Positions 17,655 through 26,446 of a stretch of 26,462 nt of DNA are shown in pieces. The stretch is from a virus. The notes beneath the pieces are model-generated. The model was given only the letters and a program-made list of their open reading frames with translations. It was not told where the DNA came from and did no database searches. A program made the position numbers and the translations under genes. The DNA lies in the IMG/VR virus record IMGVR_UViG_3300045049_000204, positions 1 to 26,462 of that record, one strand, 5' to 3'. Position 1 is the stretch's first letter, and every line of letters starts with the position of its first letter.

Positions 17655-17984
17655 TCAGGCGGCGAGGTCTCGATCCTCACGCTGGTGCGCGGAAGCGGCG
17701 GCGCGCTTTGCCTCCACTTCCGCGACGATCTGCGGGATCGCTGCGGGCGGTGCATACTTGACCGCCAGAAGGAGGCTATCCGCCTCCGTTACCGCACTGT
17801 TGAGGCGATGGCTCAACTCACTGACCATCCGCTCCAGATGGGCTATGCGAGCGTTCAGCGGCCCAACAAGCGACGCCTCCCGGCCCACCTCTATCTTCCG
17901 CCTGGCGATGATGAAGGTGAGCACGGCGCCCACACTTCCCCCGCTGATGATTCCGGGAATGAACTGGGCGAGGTCAAGCGTCAT
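17655..17984 (-). CDS. Membrane-anchored coiled-coil protein, 109 residues
   Basis: One hydrophobic segment at about residues 8-26 (FIPGIISGGSVGAVLTFIIA) is followed by a basic stop-transfer RRK. A coiled-coil follows (LNARIAHLERMVSELSHRLN), then an Ala/Glu-rich helix (IPQIVAEVEAKRAAASA). This topology resembles spanin-like or anchor proteins, but a spanin pair already exists at the end of the operon, so its role here is unknown. The start ATG 17984 follows the esterase gene after 71 bases, which contain the small hairpin GATCC-TGGG-GGATC (minus strand). Confidence 0.6.
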   Translation of the reverse strand: MTLDLAQFIPGIISGGSVGAVLTFIIARRKIEVGREASLVGPLNARIAHLERMVSELSHRLNSAVTEADSLLLAVKYAPPAAIPQIVAEVEAKRAAASAHQREDRDLAA

Positions 17985-18055
17985 CGTCCAGCCACCCGGC
18001 CGGAGGTCTCCATTTTACCCATGTGATTTGATCCCCCAGGATCGGTGGTGGAGGC

Positions 18056-20392
18056 TTAGGATGCGATCAGGAAGTCATTGCCCGGCGTGCAGCCGGCGGC
18101 GGTGCTGGCATCGCTCCCGTTGCCGCCGAAACACCAAAAGGGCTGGATCATGACGTCGTCTTCGCCCGCAATATAGCCGCCGAGGATTGACGCATTGGTC
18201 CGGAGGTTCAACTCGACCGTGTTGTTGCCGGTCGGGTTGGCCGGGTTTTCGCCCCACGGGAAGCCAACGTAGATCGGGCCTACGATCGGACTCGATAGGG
18301 TGAAGTGCACGGTGACCTTGCCGCTGACCGGCGCGTCGATCGTGGCCGCGGAGGCGACCGTGTCGAGCGTGGCATATGACAGTAGGTTGGCCGCGCTTGA
18401 GGCAAAGCGCATGCCTCCCCCGAACTCTGCACCACCGACACCGTACGCGGAGTTCAGGTAGCGCATCCCCGTAAGCGTGTTGAGATCGAACGTCACATTG
18501 ACGTGCGTATTGTCGACCTTGGCGACGGAGTAGGCCGCAGGTCCCAGCAGGTTGTAGCTCGACTTGCCGTCATACCAGGCCTGCGTCCGAGCCATCCGAC
18601 GATAGACGATCGCATAAGTGTCTGGGGAGAAGTGCAAATCCGAATATGTGCTGCCGGTTACCTGATGCTGCATGTCGAGCGCGAACGCCCCAAGCCGCAC
18701 CGATCCACCTCCGCTCCGGTTGGAATAATCATAGGCGAGCTTCGCCTGCGCTCGCCTGATTGCCTCCCAAGAATTGGTGGAGGTTGCACCGGAGGCGTGC
18801 GACCCGACTGGCTTCATGTAATAATTGATCGCGCGGCCATTGTAGGCATCGGCAAGATCGGCAAGCTGCAACCAAGTCGTGACGTACGCAGCGTCATCAC
18901 CGGTATTGCTCTCGCCATCGATCCAATAAATGGTTCGGATGTTCTTGCCGATGTTCCGAATAGCGCCAAGGAAGGTTGCCCAATCGACACTATTCGGGCC
19001 ACGCGTTTGGATGCTGGTCGAACCCCGTCCGCCCATGATCATGCCGACGCCGGTAGCGGCGGAATAATTGCTTTGAATCGTCCCGGCTAGGCCGCCCGCT
19101 AGGGCGCTATTTGGTGTATTCGATATTGCGACCGTGAAGTCAGATAGCGGCATACTGCCGGAGACATTGTTCGCAGCGTCGTAGTTATATGCGTTGGTCG
19201 CCGCCGTGAAGGTCTCAAGGGTCGCAACAGAAGAATAGCTGTTACCGGCGTTCGATTGGCCGTAAATCCCAATATTCTCCGACGGATAGACATAAGGCCC
19301 GTGAGAGCAAATAGATTTACCGCCGGCCGCGTCATTGCGACAGACCTTCAGCACATAGGCCGTGCCGGCAGAGGGGGTAAACGCTATCGTCTTGCCGGTT
19401 ATAGAACCGCCGCCGATCGACAGGCTTTGGATCGGCTGGTTCGTTTGGCCCGAAACGGCCGCGCCTGTGGACGTTGTGATCGAATATGACAGCGAAGAGG
19501 AAGCTGGATCCGAACCGGTATAGGTCGCGTCGATCGTGAGCTTGAGCGTTCCGTCAGTCTCGATCTGCGCGTTGTGCGTCGGCTGGAAAAGCGTCATCCG
19601 GTCGGTGCCGCCGGAATAGCCAAATTCGGCATCGTATGACGCGCCAGTGGTAGGCGCCAACCCATTCCAGCCATAATTGCCCGTCGGGGTGATCCCGAGG
19701 GCGGTCAGGTCAAAGCCGGTCGTCGGGAAAGATGGTGAGGCCGCAGTAGCCGAGATCTGTCGCCCATTGAGGCGCGGGATGATCTTGGTGCCGATCGTTT
19801 CCCATTCGAGGACGTCACCATTGTAAACAAGATGGCCGGTAACGCTGGAAGTTGTGCCGCCGGTGCCATTGCTGAACGCTTGAAGGTTGAAATATGTCGA
19901 CGTTCCGCCGCCTCCGCGCAGCCCCGAAAAGCTGTCAGTTCCGCCGACCATATTGCGGTGAAGCTCGAAGCGCTGGGTGCCCTGCACCATCGTGGTGCGG
20001 AAATAGCTGTACGGCGAGCCCGCATATTTCGCCGCGTGTGCGCTCGACGAACCCGAGGTGCCATACGTGTAATGGGTGGTCGTATTGACCTTCACGGCGG
20101 TGTTGCTGGCACCTGAGCCGCTATCGAGCAGCGTCGTGAAGCCGTTCAGGCCGTGGATGCTGATGGCGGTTCCCGTGCCCCAGCCTTCAGTCCCGGCGCC
20201 CGACCCCGCCGTGAAGGCGTAGAAGGTCGGGGCCGTTGGCGCGATCCAGGAGAGAAGGCGCCGATTGAACTTGAGGCCGGTCGAACTGAAGACAGGCGAA
20301 TAGGTCGGCGCGATCTGCGTCGCCCGAGCTTGCGCAACCTGCGGAAGCGCCAGCGATGCCAGCGCGGCTATGGCGAGTAAAAGCCTGCGCAT
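18056..20392 (-). CDS. Secreted-looking tail-associated SGNH/sialate O-acetylesterase-like protein
   Basis: A 778-residue protein beginning with a clear Sec signal peptide (MRRLLLAIAALASLALPQVA, likely cut after QA near residue 22). Residues 25-345 are a Gly/Ser/Thr-rich beta region of lectin- or tailspike-like composition. Residues 375-600 are an SGNH hydrolase related to sialate O-acetylesterases: block I IGIYGQSNAGN (Ser380), IYWIDGESNTGD (Glu494) and block V YSDLHFSPDTY (Asp585, His587). The last 170 residues form a further beta-rich domain. The likely reaction is removal of acetyl groups from surface polysaccharide, helping adsorption. Its gene is among tail-fibre genes. A signal peptide is unusual for a virion protein. 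Confidence 0.8.
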   Translation of the reverse strand: MRRLLLAIAALASLALPQVAQARATQIAPTYSPVFSSTGLKFNRRLLSWIAPTAPTFYAFTAGSGAGTEGWGTGTAISIHGLNGFTTLLDSGSGASNTAVKVNTTTHYTYGTSGSSSAHAAKYAGSPYSYFRTTMVQGTQRFELHRNMVGGTDSFSGLRGGGGTSTYFNLQAFSNGTGGTTSSVTGHLVYNGDVLEWETIGTKIIPRLNGRQISATAASPSFPTTGFDLTALGITPTGNYGWNGLAPTTGASYDAEFGYSGGTDRMTLFQPTHNAQIETDGTLKLTIDATYTGSDPASSSLSYSITTSTGAAVSGQTNQPIQSLSIGGGSITGKTIAFTPSAGTAYVLKVCRNDAAGGKSICSHGPYVYPSENIGIYGQSNAGNSYSSVATLETFTAATNAYNYDAANNVSGSMPLSDFTVAISNTPNSALAGGLAGTIQSNYSAATGVGMIMGGRGSTSIQTRGPNSVDWATFLGAIRNIGKNIRTIYWIDGESNTGDDAAYVTTWLQLADLADAYNGRAINYYMKPVGSHASGATSTNSWEAIRRAQAKLAYDYSNRSGGGSVRLGAFALDMQHQVTGSTYSDLHFSPDTYAIVYRRMARTQAWYDGKSSYNLLGPAAYSVAKVDNTHVNVTFDLNTLTGMRYLNSAYGVGGAEFGGGMRFASSAANLLSYATLDTVASAATIDAPVSGKVTVHFTLSSPIVGPIYVGFPWGENPANPTGNNTVELNLRTNASILGGYIAGEDDVMIQPFWCFGGNGSDASTAAGCTPGNDFLIAS

Positions 20393-20395
20393 GGA

Positions 20396-21400
20396 TCAGC
20401 CCGCCGTGTAGCCGCTGTTGACGTTCAGATACGTCTCAGCGGTCGCGGATGTGTTGGTCAGCCGCGCGCGATGATACCGCGTGAGCACGGGCACCTGGAG
20501 AATCAGCGGCGTTCCAGCCGTAACCGTGCCCGTCGCACAGACGTAATTCGAGGAAACGAAATTGTCGTTCGAGCAATCGATGTAGGCCGTGGCAGCCTGG
20601 TCCGTCAGGAAGAAGGCGCTGAAATAGCTGAACTGGTGATAGGTGCCTTTCGCGTAACCGCTATCCCTCGACAGACCTGTGAATGTCGGCGTTGCTCCGC
20701 CGCTCCCGGTCAGCGGGGACGTGACATCGCATCCGGATGCGCACGCGCCATTCCAGAAGATCGAACCGCGGTTGGCGACCTGAAGGTTGCCACTCACGTC
20801 CTGCTGATTGGGCTGCTGGTTGCCGTTGGGATCCTTCGCGCCGGCCAAGGTCGGCTTGGTCGCCGCCGTGGCGCCCGTGGTCGCCTGGGAGGCAGCGGTG
20901 TTGGCCGCAACTGCAGCGAGGTTCCCACCGGTCTCTTGGGCCGCGTTCGAAGGAAGCGGCAGGGCGGCGGCCGACACTGGCTGCGTCGCCTGCCAGAAGG
21001 TCCCGGTGACCGCGATCGTTGGCGCCGTGCCGATGTTGAAGGTGGGCGTGGAGGCGAAGGCGGGAAGAGTGCCCGAGATGCCGACATTCCAGGTCCCGCT
21101 CTGCTTGGCGATCGTGCGCAGATCGGCGCTGAGATTGGTCGAAAGCGGGTTGGTTGTGCTGCCTTCCGCATAGGTTGGCGGGGCGGCCGTCGCGGTGACC
21201 GTCGTGCTGCCGCCAGTACCACCTCCGGATGCCTTGTACGGCGTGCGAGCAATCGGGTCCCACAGCACTGCGCCTGGCACGCAGGTCCCGGCAGAGTCAT
21301 AGGACGCGCACGCTGCTGTCTGCGCCACAGCCCGGCCATCAAGCAGGCACGCAAAAGCAAGCCCGAGCGCCACCGCGCCCGCGCGAAGCAGGTTCTTCAT
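20396..21400 (-). CDS. Signal-peptide-bearing fibre-region protein, 334 residues
   Basis: Starts at ATG 21400 behind AAAGGA (minus strand, about 21407-21412); the in-frame start at 21475 would destroy the signal peptide. The product begins MKNLLRAGAVALGLAFACLL, a Sec signal with cleavage near AVAQ. The mature part is Ala/Thr/Gly/Ser-rich (TNPLSTNLSADLRTIAKQSG…) with NLAAVAANTAASQATTGATA-type helices. The C-terminal 90 residues contain four Cys (WNGACASGCDVTSPL, YIDCSNDNF, NYVCATG), consistent with disulphides formed in the periplasm. It precedes the esterase gene by three bases. It could be an exported partner of that esterase. No family recognised. Confidence 0.7.
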   Translation of the reverse strand: MKNLLRAGAVALGLAFACLLDGRAVAQTAACASYDSAGTCVPGAVLWDPIARTPYKASGGGTGGSTTVTATAAPPTYAEGSTTNPLSTNLSADLRTIAKQSGTWNVGISGTLPAFASTPTFNIGTAPTIAVTGTFWQATQPVSAAALPLPSNAAQETGGNLAAVAANTAASQATTGATAATKPTLAGAKDPNGNQQPNQQDVSGNLQVANRGSIFWNGACASGCDVTSPLTGSGGATPTFTGLSRDSGYAKGTYHQFSYFSAFFLTDQAATAYIDCSNDNFVSSNYVCATGTVTAGTPLILQVPVLTRYHRARLTNTSATAETYLNVNSGYTAG

Positions 21401-21422
21401 TTTCGATCCTTTCAGGTGGGCG

Positions 21423-22343
21423 TCAGAAGCCGATGGCGAACCAATCAAAGGTCGTGCCCGGGCCAGCCGCGACACTGGCCGAGGATGCCGAATAGATCGT
21501 CATGCCGGTCGTGGAATAATCCCCGGTGCCATGGAAAGCGCTTGGCGGCCCTCCGGCCGCGTTAGAGGCTAGAGCGCAGAGGCACGACGTGCTGAACGGC
21601 TTGGCGAAGGTGACCGCCTTCGCTCCTGACGAGTCGCTATGTTGGCCATTGCCCCAATTCAAGATGAGGCCACCTGGAAGAGTGACATAGCCGATCGCCG
21701 TTTTGCTGGCGATGAGTGGTGCGGCGGAATATTGCGAGATTGCGCCCGAGGTGATCGTCGTCGCGCCATACGCGACCGTAACAACCCACAGCCCCACGTT
21801 GCCCGCATCAGGCGTCGGAGTAACCTGCGAGCCCGTCGCGGCGGCGATCCCAGCCTTGACGGTCACTGCGACGGTAGCCTTGCGGGTGGTCGGCTGTGCG
21901 ACTCCGCTATTGTTCGGGCCAGTATACGCCGTGGTCGGGTCGGATGCGTTGTAATAGGGGAGCACGACATTATCGGTGTCGGTCTCGGAGAAGGTGGCCT
22001 GGATCAGGTAATTGATGCTCTGGCCCGTGGTCGTCGGTGCTGGACACGCTAACGTGACCGCGTCGAGCAGGATGCCCTGCTTCATGATCTGGTGAGCCGT
22101 ATCCGCCGCAAGAGAGCTGTAGGCGCTGCTATCGAGGTTCTGCTGGGAGTAGATTTCGCCCGCCCCCACTTTGACATTCATAGATGCAGGCGAGGTCGGG
22201 CCGCAGGAAAGTCCATTGGTTGTGGTTGCGCCTCCGAACATTGCCGAAGCCAGTGCCGCGAGCGCGACCATGGTATTACGTTCGGAGCCGAGCAGGTCGG
22301 TTTCGAGCGGGATCTGCCCAGGATAAATCAGCTTTCGGTCCAC
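21423..22343 (-). CDS. Tail fibre protein with gp53-like C-terminal domain
   Basis: A 306-residue protein starting at GTG 22343, chosen because GGAGG (minus strand, about 22349-22353) is well placed and because VDRKLIYPGQIPLETDLLGS matches the usual opening of such fibre proteins. The N-terminal part (NTMVALAALASAMFGG…PASMNVKVGAGEIY) is the baseplate-attachment region. The C-terminal domain (IGYVTLPGGLILNWGNGQHS…KAVTFAKPFSTSCLCALASN) is the gp53-like tail-fibre tip seen in many phages, which contacts the host receptor. The first 57 codons of the longer ORF lie over the terminator and the upstream gene and are not used. Genes downstream continue the fibre region. Confidence 0.82.
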   Translation of the reverse strand: MDRKLIYPGQIPLETDLLGSERNTMVALAALASAMFGGATTTNGLSCGPTSPASMNVKVGAGEIYSQQNLDSSAYSSLAADTAHQIMKQGILLDAVTLACPAPTTTGQSINYLIQATFSETDTDNVVLPYYNASDPTTAYTGPNNSGVAQPTTRKATVAVTVKAGIAAATGSQVTPTPDAGNVGLWVVTVAYGATTITSGAISQYSAAPLIASKTAIGYVTLPGGLILNWGNGQHSDSSGAKAVTFAKPFSTSCLCALASNAAGGPPSAFHGTGDYSTTGMTIYSASSASVAAGPGTTFDWFAIGF

Positions 22344-22350
22344 CAAGGCC

Positions 22351-22382
22351 TCCAACGAGAAAAGCCGCCTCGAAGGGCGGCT
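22351..22382 (-). terminator. Factor-independent terminator after the baseplate genes
   Basis: On the minus strand AGCCGCC (22382-22376) pairs with GGCGGCT (22369-22363) over a CTTCGA loop and is followed by TTTTCTCGTT. It lies after the gp48-like gene (stop at 22406) and before the tail fibre start, so fibre genes may need read-through or a separate promoter. Confidence 0.68.
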
Positions 22383-22405
22383 GGCGGTGTTGAAATCGGA
22401 ATGGA

Positions 22406-23155
22406 TCAGGCGGTCGGTCGGACTAGCGTATTGTCGAACAGCACAGCGCCGCCCCCGGACAGGTAATCCTGATGCGCGGTTGGATCGGGCTTCTGGTTCA
22501 GGATATTGACCCAAATGACAGTCGCAGCCGGGCGGACGCGCTCGATCGCCGCATATATCTGCTCGTCAACCACTCGCGCGCGCACGTCGTTGATCGATGC
22601 GTATTCAGCTCGCGAGGGCGTCGAGTAGGCGCCGGTCGAAATGCCATATCCAGCCACCAAAGGAACGCCGGTGTTCGGCTGCCGATAAGCAATCACGAAC
22701 GCTTGGCGAGGCAACAGCAAAGAGCCATAGCCCCCAGCCGCGCCATAGCCGCCATTCGGCGCCCCATAAGCCCCTGTATCTTGCGGTCGGCTCGGCTCGA
22801 AGATGGCTGGCTCGACACCAGTCAGCACGGTCAACACCCGCTTTATCGCGCGCCGAGTCCCCTTTTCGCCGAACAGCGAAGCGAGAATACGGGCACGAAA
22901 GGCGTCATCCCCCTCGTTCCGGGCCCTGGCTATGCTTGGCCCAAAATAGTCCTGCGCGATCAGATCGAGCCAGCCGTCGGTCGCGGTGGCAATCCGCGTC
23001 TGTCGCCGCGCAAAATTGATCAGATCGTAGAGAAATGCCTTGGCTGCCGCTATGCCAGTCAAAACGCCATCAAGGACCGGGTTTCGATCGTCGAACCAAG
23101 GCGGCGTGAGACTCTTCAGCCTGGCCAGCATGTCCGTACGATCGCCGCTAACCAT
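22406..23155 (-). CDS. Mu gp48-like baseplate/tail protein
   Basis: A 249-residue protein in the position of Mu gp48 or P2 gpI, between the J-like gene and the fibre gene. The N-terminus (MVSGDRTDMLARLKSLTPPWF, then NPVLDGVLTGIAAAKAFLYD, DGWLDLIAQDYFG) is the typical helical opening of such proteins. The middle is a Gly/Tyr-rich loop (GAYGAPNGGYGAAGGYGSLL) of low complexity. The C-terminal half contains IYAAIERVRPAATVIWVNIL. It is longer in the Gly-Tyr segment than I would expect for Mu gp48. The start ATG 23155 has AGGAGAAG upstream. It is probably a baseplate component linking the wedge to the fibres. Confidence 0.72.
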   Translation of the reverse strand: MVSGDRTDMLARLKSLTPPWFDDRNPVLDGVLTGIAAAKAFLYDLINFARRQTRIATATDGWLDLIAQDYFGPSIARARNEGDDAFRARILASLFGEKGTRRAIKRVLTVLTGVEPAIFEPSRPQDTGAYGAPNGGYGAAGGYGSLLLPRQAFVIAYRQPNTGVPLVAGYGISTGAYSTPSRAEYASINDVRARVVDEQIYAAIERVRPAATVIWVNILNQKPDPTAHQDYLSGGGAVLFDNTLVRPTA

Positions 23156-23167
23156 TCGCGCTTCTCC

Positions 23168-24295
23168 TCAGGCGATGGTGACGGACGAGGCCTTGATGAC
23201 CTGCTTATTGGTGGCAGTGATGTCGGACGTCCCCCCGTTCAGGAGCACGCTCGTGACGTCGATCACGGAAGGTGATGCATCATAGGCAATTTGGATCAGG
23301 CGTGACCATGTGAGCGACGCCCCGAGCGCGAGCGTGTTGACATAGCCCAGAATCGCAGCCTTCACTGCGGCGGGGGCGCTGATCGGATCGCTATGCGGTG
23401 CCAGCGTAAGGCTCATCGAGACCGTGACGCTCACGACTACCGGCGCGAAGATGCCGAAAGTGGATGTGATCGGCCGCACCAAATCGACCGATGCATAAAC
23501 GCGCGAGAGCAGGTTGCTCGGCGGCGCACCCGACCCATCATCGACCACGGCATAGAAATAGCCAGGGTTTACCGAGCCGTCATAGTTCAGATTCTCAACC
23601 AGCGAATAGGTAAGGCCGGCGTCCGTGGACAAGATCGCGTCGCCAACCGCGTCGGGTGTCGCCTTGGAAAGGGTTCCGAGATATTCCACGAAGCGCGCGC
23701 GCAGCGTGGCATCGCTTTCAGCATCGGACCCGTTCGTGAAGGCGTTGGCGTTGGTGACGGTGTCGATACCGCCGATCGCTTGCCCCATGGTGGCTATCGC
23801 GCCAGGCACGATGTTTCCGCCGGATCCTGGGGTGACAGCTGAGACCGGCACGCTCACAGACGCGATTCCAGCCGGCAGCACGTATCCGGCAGCGCCGCCA
23901 TTCCAGGCCGGGTTGCTATCGTCCTCTGTGACAGCGAATTGTTGCGTGCCGTCGAGCGTCTGAACCAAAGCCCCCGCGGGCACGATCGCCTGCGTGGTGG
24001 GCGTGAAGCGCGAAAACGTCACCATCCCTGTGGCCGGGATCGCGCTCAACCGGGTGAAGCCATAATCGGCCATCCAGCTGTCGAGATCCACGCCGGTGGA
24101 CGTGGAAGCTCGGGTCATCGCCAGCACCTGCAGAACGAGCCATTGAAGCCACAGCGCGACCGCGGCGTAGGCTTCCACAATCGCGCGCAGGATCGATCCC
24201 AGCGAAAAGTCGACCAGAGCATTATTCGCGCCCTGGATCGCAGTCACCTGCTCGGTGACCAGCGCGTCAAAGCTCTTGGTCTGAAGGTTGGCCAT
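23168..24295 (-). CDS. Baseplate J-family protein (Mu gp47-like)
   Basis: A 375-residue protein of the baseplate J/gp47 family, a wedge component that surrounds the spike in contractile tails. Conserved segments are GSILRAIVEAYAAVALWLQW (about residues 32-51), the GVDLDSWMADYGFTRL block, the VTFSR…GTQQFAVTED strand region, SDATLRARFVEYLGTLSKAT with the ARF pattern, and the C-terminal LGASLTWSRLIQIAYDASPS. The length is usual. The start ATG 24295 overlaps no other gene but is within two bases of the W-like stop. Confidence 0.88.
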   Translation of the reverse strand: MANLQTKSFDALVTEQVTAIQGANNALVDFSLGSILRAIVEAYAAVALWLQWLVLQVLAMTRASTSTGVDLDSWMADYGFTRLSAIPATGMVTFSRFTPTTQAIVPAGALVQTLDGTQQFAVTEDDSNPAWNGGAAGYVLPAGIASVSVPVSAVTPGSGGNIVPGAIATMGQAIGGIDTVTNANAFTNGSDAESDATLRARFVEYLGTLSKATPDAVGDAILSTDAGLTYSLVENLNYDGSVNPGYFYAVVDDGSGAPPSNLLSRVYASVDLVRPITSTFGIFAPVVVSVTVSMSLTLAPHSDPISAPAAVKAAILGYVNTLALGASLTWSRLIQIAYDASPSVIDVTSVLLNGGTSDITATNKQVIKASSVTIA

Positions 24296-24297
24296 GC

Positions 24298-24684
24298 TCA
24301 GGCTCCGACGTTGAAGGACAGCGTCACAGGCTCACCCGAGGGCGCGTCGACATAGCGGATAGAAACGGCAAAGCCGCCACCATCCGAGACCGGAATCGGC
24401 TTCACATCCACCACTGGCGCCGGACTGCGCGCGACGGCCTCCTCTAGTTGCATCTGCCCCGAAATCAGCGCCCTGATCTTGGCCACGTCCGCCGTGCTGC
24501 CGACATAGCGCGGCAGGCCGGCACCATATTCTGGGTGGAAGATGTAATCGCCCGGATTCGTAAGTAGGCGCCGCACGACGCGCTGCTGGCCGCGCTTGGT
24601 GTCCGCCACTGTCGCGAGGTCACCGGTTGCCGAAACCGCCAGGTCGGCGCCGATATACTGATCCAGATCGGCAAGGGTCGTCAT
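24298..24684 (-). CDS. Baseplate wedge protein W/gp25-like (Mu gp46)
   Basis: A 128-residue protein matching the small wedge protein family of T4 gp25, P2 W and Mu gp46. It has the pattern DLAVSATGDLATVADTKRGQ, then QRVVRRLLTNPGDYIFHPEY and GAGLPRYVGS. In this family the conserved Arg-rich helix after the beta-hairpin contributes to the sheath-attachment EPR-like site; here RRLLTNPGDYIF fills that place. The C-terminal strand region (FAVSIRYVDAPSGEPVTLSF) is usual. It overlaps the V-like gene by ATGA at 24681-24684. Confidence 0.85.
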   Translation of the reverse strand: MTTLADLDQYIGADLAVSATGDLATVADTKRGQQRVVRRLLTNPGDYIFHPEYGAGLPRYVGSTADVAKIRALISGQMQLEEAVARSPAPVVDVKPIPVSDGGGFAVSIRYVDAPSGEPVTLSFNVGA

Positions 24685-25316
24685 TGCGGCGGTCCACTCG
24701 TGTCCGTGCCGGTCTTCACGGCGGTGTGGATGTGGTTCTTCAGGCTCTTGCCGCCACCGACCACGTCCTGATCAGATGTGACGGTGCCGCCGGTGACGTT
24801 CAATGCGCCTTCATGCGCCCAGGTGCCCTTGCTGCTGATATCGCCGCCCTTGAGCTGGATCGATGCGCCAGCGCCCGTGTCGGCCTTGATCGTGCCGTCA
24901 TGGGCCAGGCTGATCAGCGCGCCTTGGCCATTCGCGATCGTGACCGCGGCATCATTCGTCAGCTTGATCGATGCGCCCGATTTGTGGACCAGCCACGCTT
25001 CGCCGGCGGGGACGGACAGGGGTCGCTCGACGTCGTTGAAGAACGACAGACCGGCAGATCCAACCCCGCCGTCCGCCTCCTGGAAATCGATCTGGACCGC
25101 AGTCCCGACCTGCGGCGCCAGGAACAAACCCCAGCCATTGCCGACCCAGGCCGATTTGAGAGGAATCCAGCCCGTCAGCGTGCCGTCCGGCTGCAATTGG
25201 ACCTTCACGGCGTGATTGGTGGGGTCGTAGCTTGTGATGACCCCATGCCGGGTCACAGCGCGCGCGTTCGCCGCTTCTTGCGCAGCACGCCTGACCTGGT
25301 TGAGGAACGCCTCCAT
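24681..25316 (-). CDS. Baseplate spike protein V-like (Mu gp45)
   Basis: A 211-residue spike protein: an OB-fold N-terminus (VTRHGVITSYDPTNHAVKVQ, VGTAVQIDFQEADGG), a beta-helix stalk with repeating ASIKLTNDAAVTIANGQGAL and IQLKGGDISSKGTWAHEGAL strands, and the tip segment LKNHIHTAVKTGTDTSG with an H-x-H pair that in P2 V and Mu gp45 holds an iron ion at the membrane-piercing tip. The N-terminal helix (MEAFLNQVRRAAQEAANARA) is usual for the family. It overlaps the P-like gene by one base (TGATG). The trimer would cap the tail tube. Confidence 0.88.
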   Translation of the reverse strand: MEAFLNQVRRAAQEAANARAVTRHGVITSYDPTNHAVKVQLQPDGTLTGWIPLKSAWVGNGWGLFLAPQVGTAVQIDFQEADGGVGSAGLSFFNDVERPLSVPAGEAWLVHKSGASIKLTNDAAVTIANGQGALISLAHDGTIKADTGAGASIQLKGGDISSKGTWAHEGALNVTGGTVTSDQDVVGGGKSLKNHIHTAVKTGTDTSGPPQ

Positions 25317-26446
25317 CAGCCGGCCGCCGCTTCTATCTCGTTGCTGATGTTCTTTGCCGAGAGCGACATGCGATAGCCCTCCGCCATGGACATCGATCGC
25401 TTGACCGAGTCCGGATAATAGACCTGGTCGAGCGAAGTGCCGGTCCCGGTTACGATCACCGGCTTTGCGCAGGTCAGCAAACCGTCGCCGGGCAAATCCG
25501 CAGTCAGCTTCACCATGTGCGCCGTGATCTGCTTGTAGAGCGCCTGCGCCCGCGCGCTGGCCTGATCCTGCGTCAGGCCAGGCACATGGAAGTGGTAGAC
25601 TGTCGTGCTGTTCGGGTCCGAACTGACCGCACGGCCGGGGCGAATTCCTTTGGCCGCTTTCGGCCAGGATGCCGTGTAGGCCTTCTTGTGCTTCGCGTTC
25701 CAGCTGCGGACCTCGACGGAAACCCCCTTAGCGATCGTGAGGCTGCGCGAGAATTCGAGTGTGGTCGTGCTGGAGTGGGGCGACGCGTCATCGTGCGACG
25801 GCTGCACCCATTTTATCGCATAGCGGTCGCCGGTGTCGCTGGGCTTGGGTTGGAAATGGAGCTCGTTTCCGGTGACAAAGACGTCGAAGCCCTCGAAATC
25901 AGCCAGTCGGCAAAGCAAGTCCCATTCTGATTGCTGCTGGTTGATGTCCGTGTGGTCGAGAGAATAGAATTGCCCGATCCGGGTGGTCGTCTTGGTCACC
26001 ACCGGCACTAAGCCGCGGCGCTGGGCCAACAGCGTAGCAACGTCGCTCGATGTGCGATTCTGGTGGTTTTCGCTCGTCTTAGTGTCGATCAGCCGAGCGG
26101 TCAGGTCGCGCCCTGAGAGTCCGATCGTGGACTGGTCGAAGCTGAAATCAATGTCGTCAACATCGCCCAGGATGAGCCGATCCGCACTGGTCGGCGCATA
26201 TACGCCGCTGCCGATCCAATCCTCGGTCGCGAATATCTCAACCTGAAGCGATGCCTGCGCCGCGAACCAGTCGACGCCATATCCGCTGGGCAATCCGTGG
26301 AGCGCAAACTCGACCCTGAACGTGTCGGCGCTGCGGAAATTGTTGTTATCGACTTCCCAACTGATCCAGCCCCAGACGATCTTGCCGTTGAGCTTGATCG
26401 CGCCGCGGGGGTGGCGTGCGCGGGGTTGCCCTGGAGCGGTTGGCAT
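25316..26446 (-). CDS. Baseplate hub protein, Mu gp44/P2 D-like
   Basis: A 376-residue hub protein of the late-control D/gp44 family, which makes the ring on which the spike sits. Visible blocks are IKLNGKIVWGWISWEVDNNN and FRVEFALHGLP at the N-terminus, SFDQSTIGLSGRDLTARLID, the characteristic INQQQSEWDLLCRLADFEGF (residues about 165-185) with LHFQPKP, and a C-terminal domain around GDGLLTCAKPVIVTGTGTSL and DQVYYPDSVKRSMSMAEGYR. The start ATG 26446 has GGAGGG on the minus strand at the very edge of the window. It leads the visible part of the late operon; more tail genes are expected beyond the window. Confidence 0.84.
   Translation of the reverse strand: MPTAPGQPRARHPRGAIKLNGKIVWGWISWEVDNNNFRSADTFRVEFALHGLPSGYGVDWFAAQASLQVEIFATEDWIGSGVYAPTSADRLILGDVDDIDFSFDQSTIGLSGRDLTARLIDTKTSENHQNRTSSDVATLLAQRRGLVPVVTKTTTRIGQFYSLDHTDINQQQSEWDLLCRLADFEGFDVFVTGNELHFQPKPSDTGDRYAIKWVQPSHDDASPHSSTTTLEFSRSLTIAKGVSVEVRSWNAKHKKAYTASWPKAAKGIRPGRAVSSDPNSTTVYHFHVPGLTQDQASARAQALYKQITAHMVKLTADLPGDGLLTCAKPVIVTGTGTSLDQVYYPDSVKRSMSMAEGYRMSLSAKNISNEIEAAAG

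Noticed and set aside
20471-21565. Plus-strand ORF of about 364 codons opposite the signal-peptide protein
   Set aside because: It is Arg/Gly-rich and antisense to a gene with signal peptide and ribosome site, with no conserved feature.
22344-22514. Longer start for the tail fibre protein at 22514
   Set aside because: It would translate through the terminator hairpin and the end of the gp48-like gene; GTG 22343 has a good ribosome site and family-like sequence.
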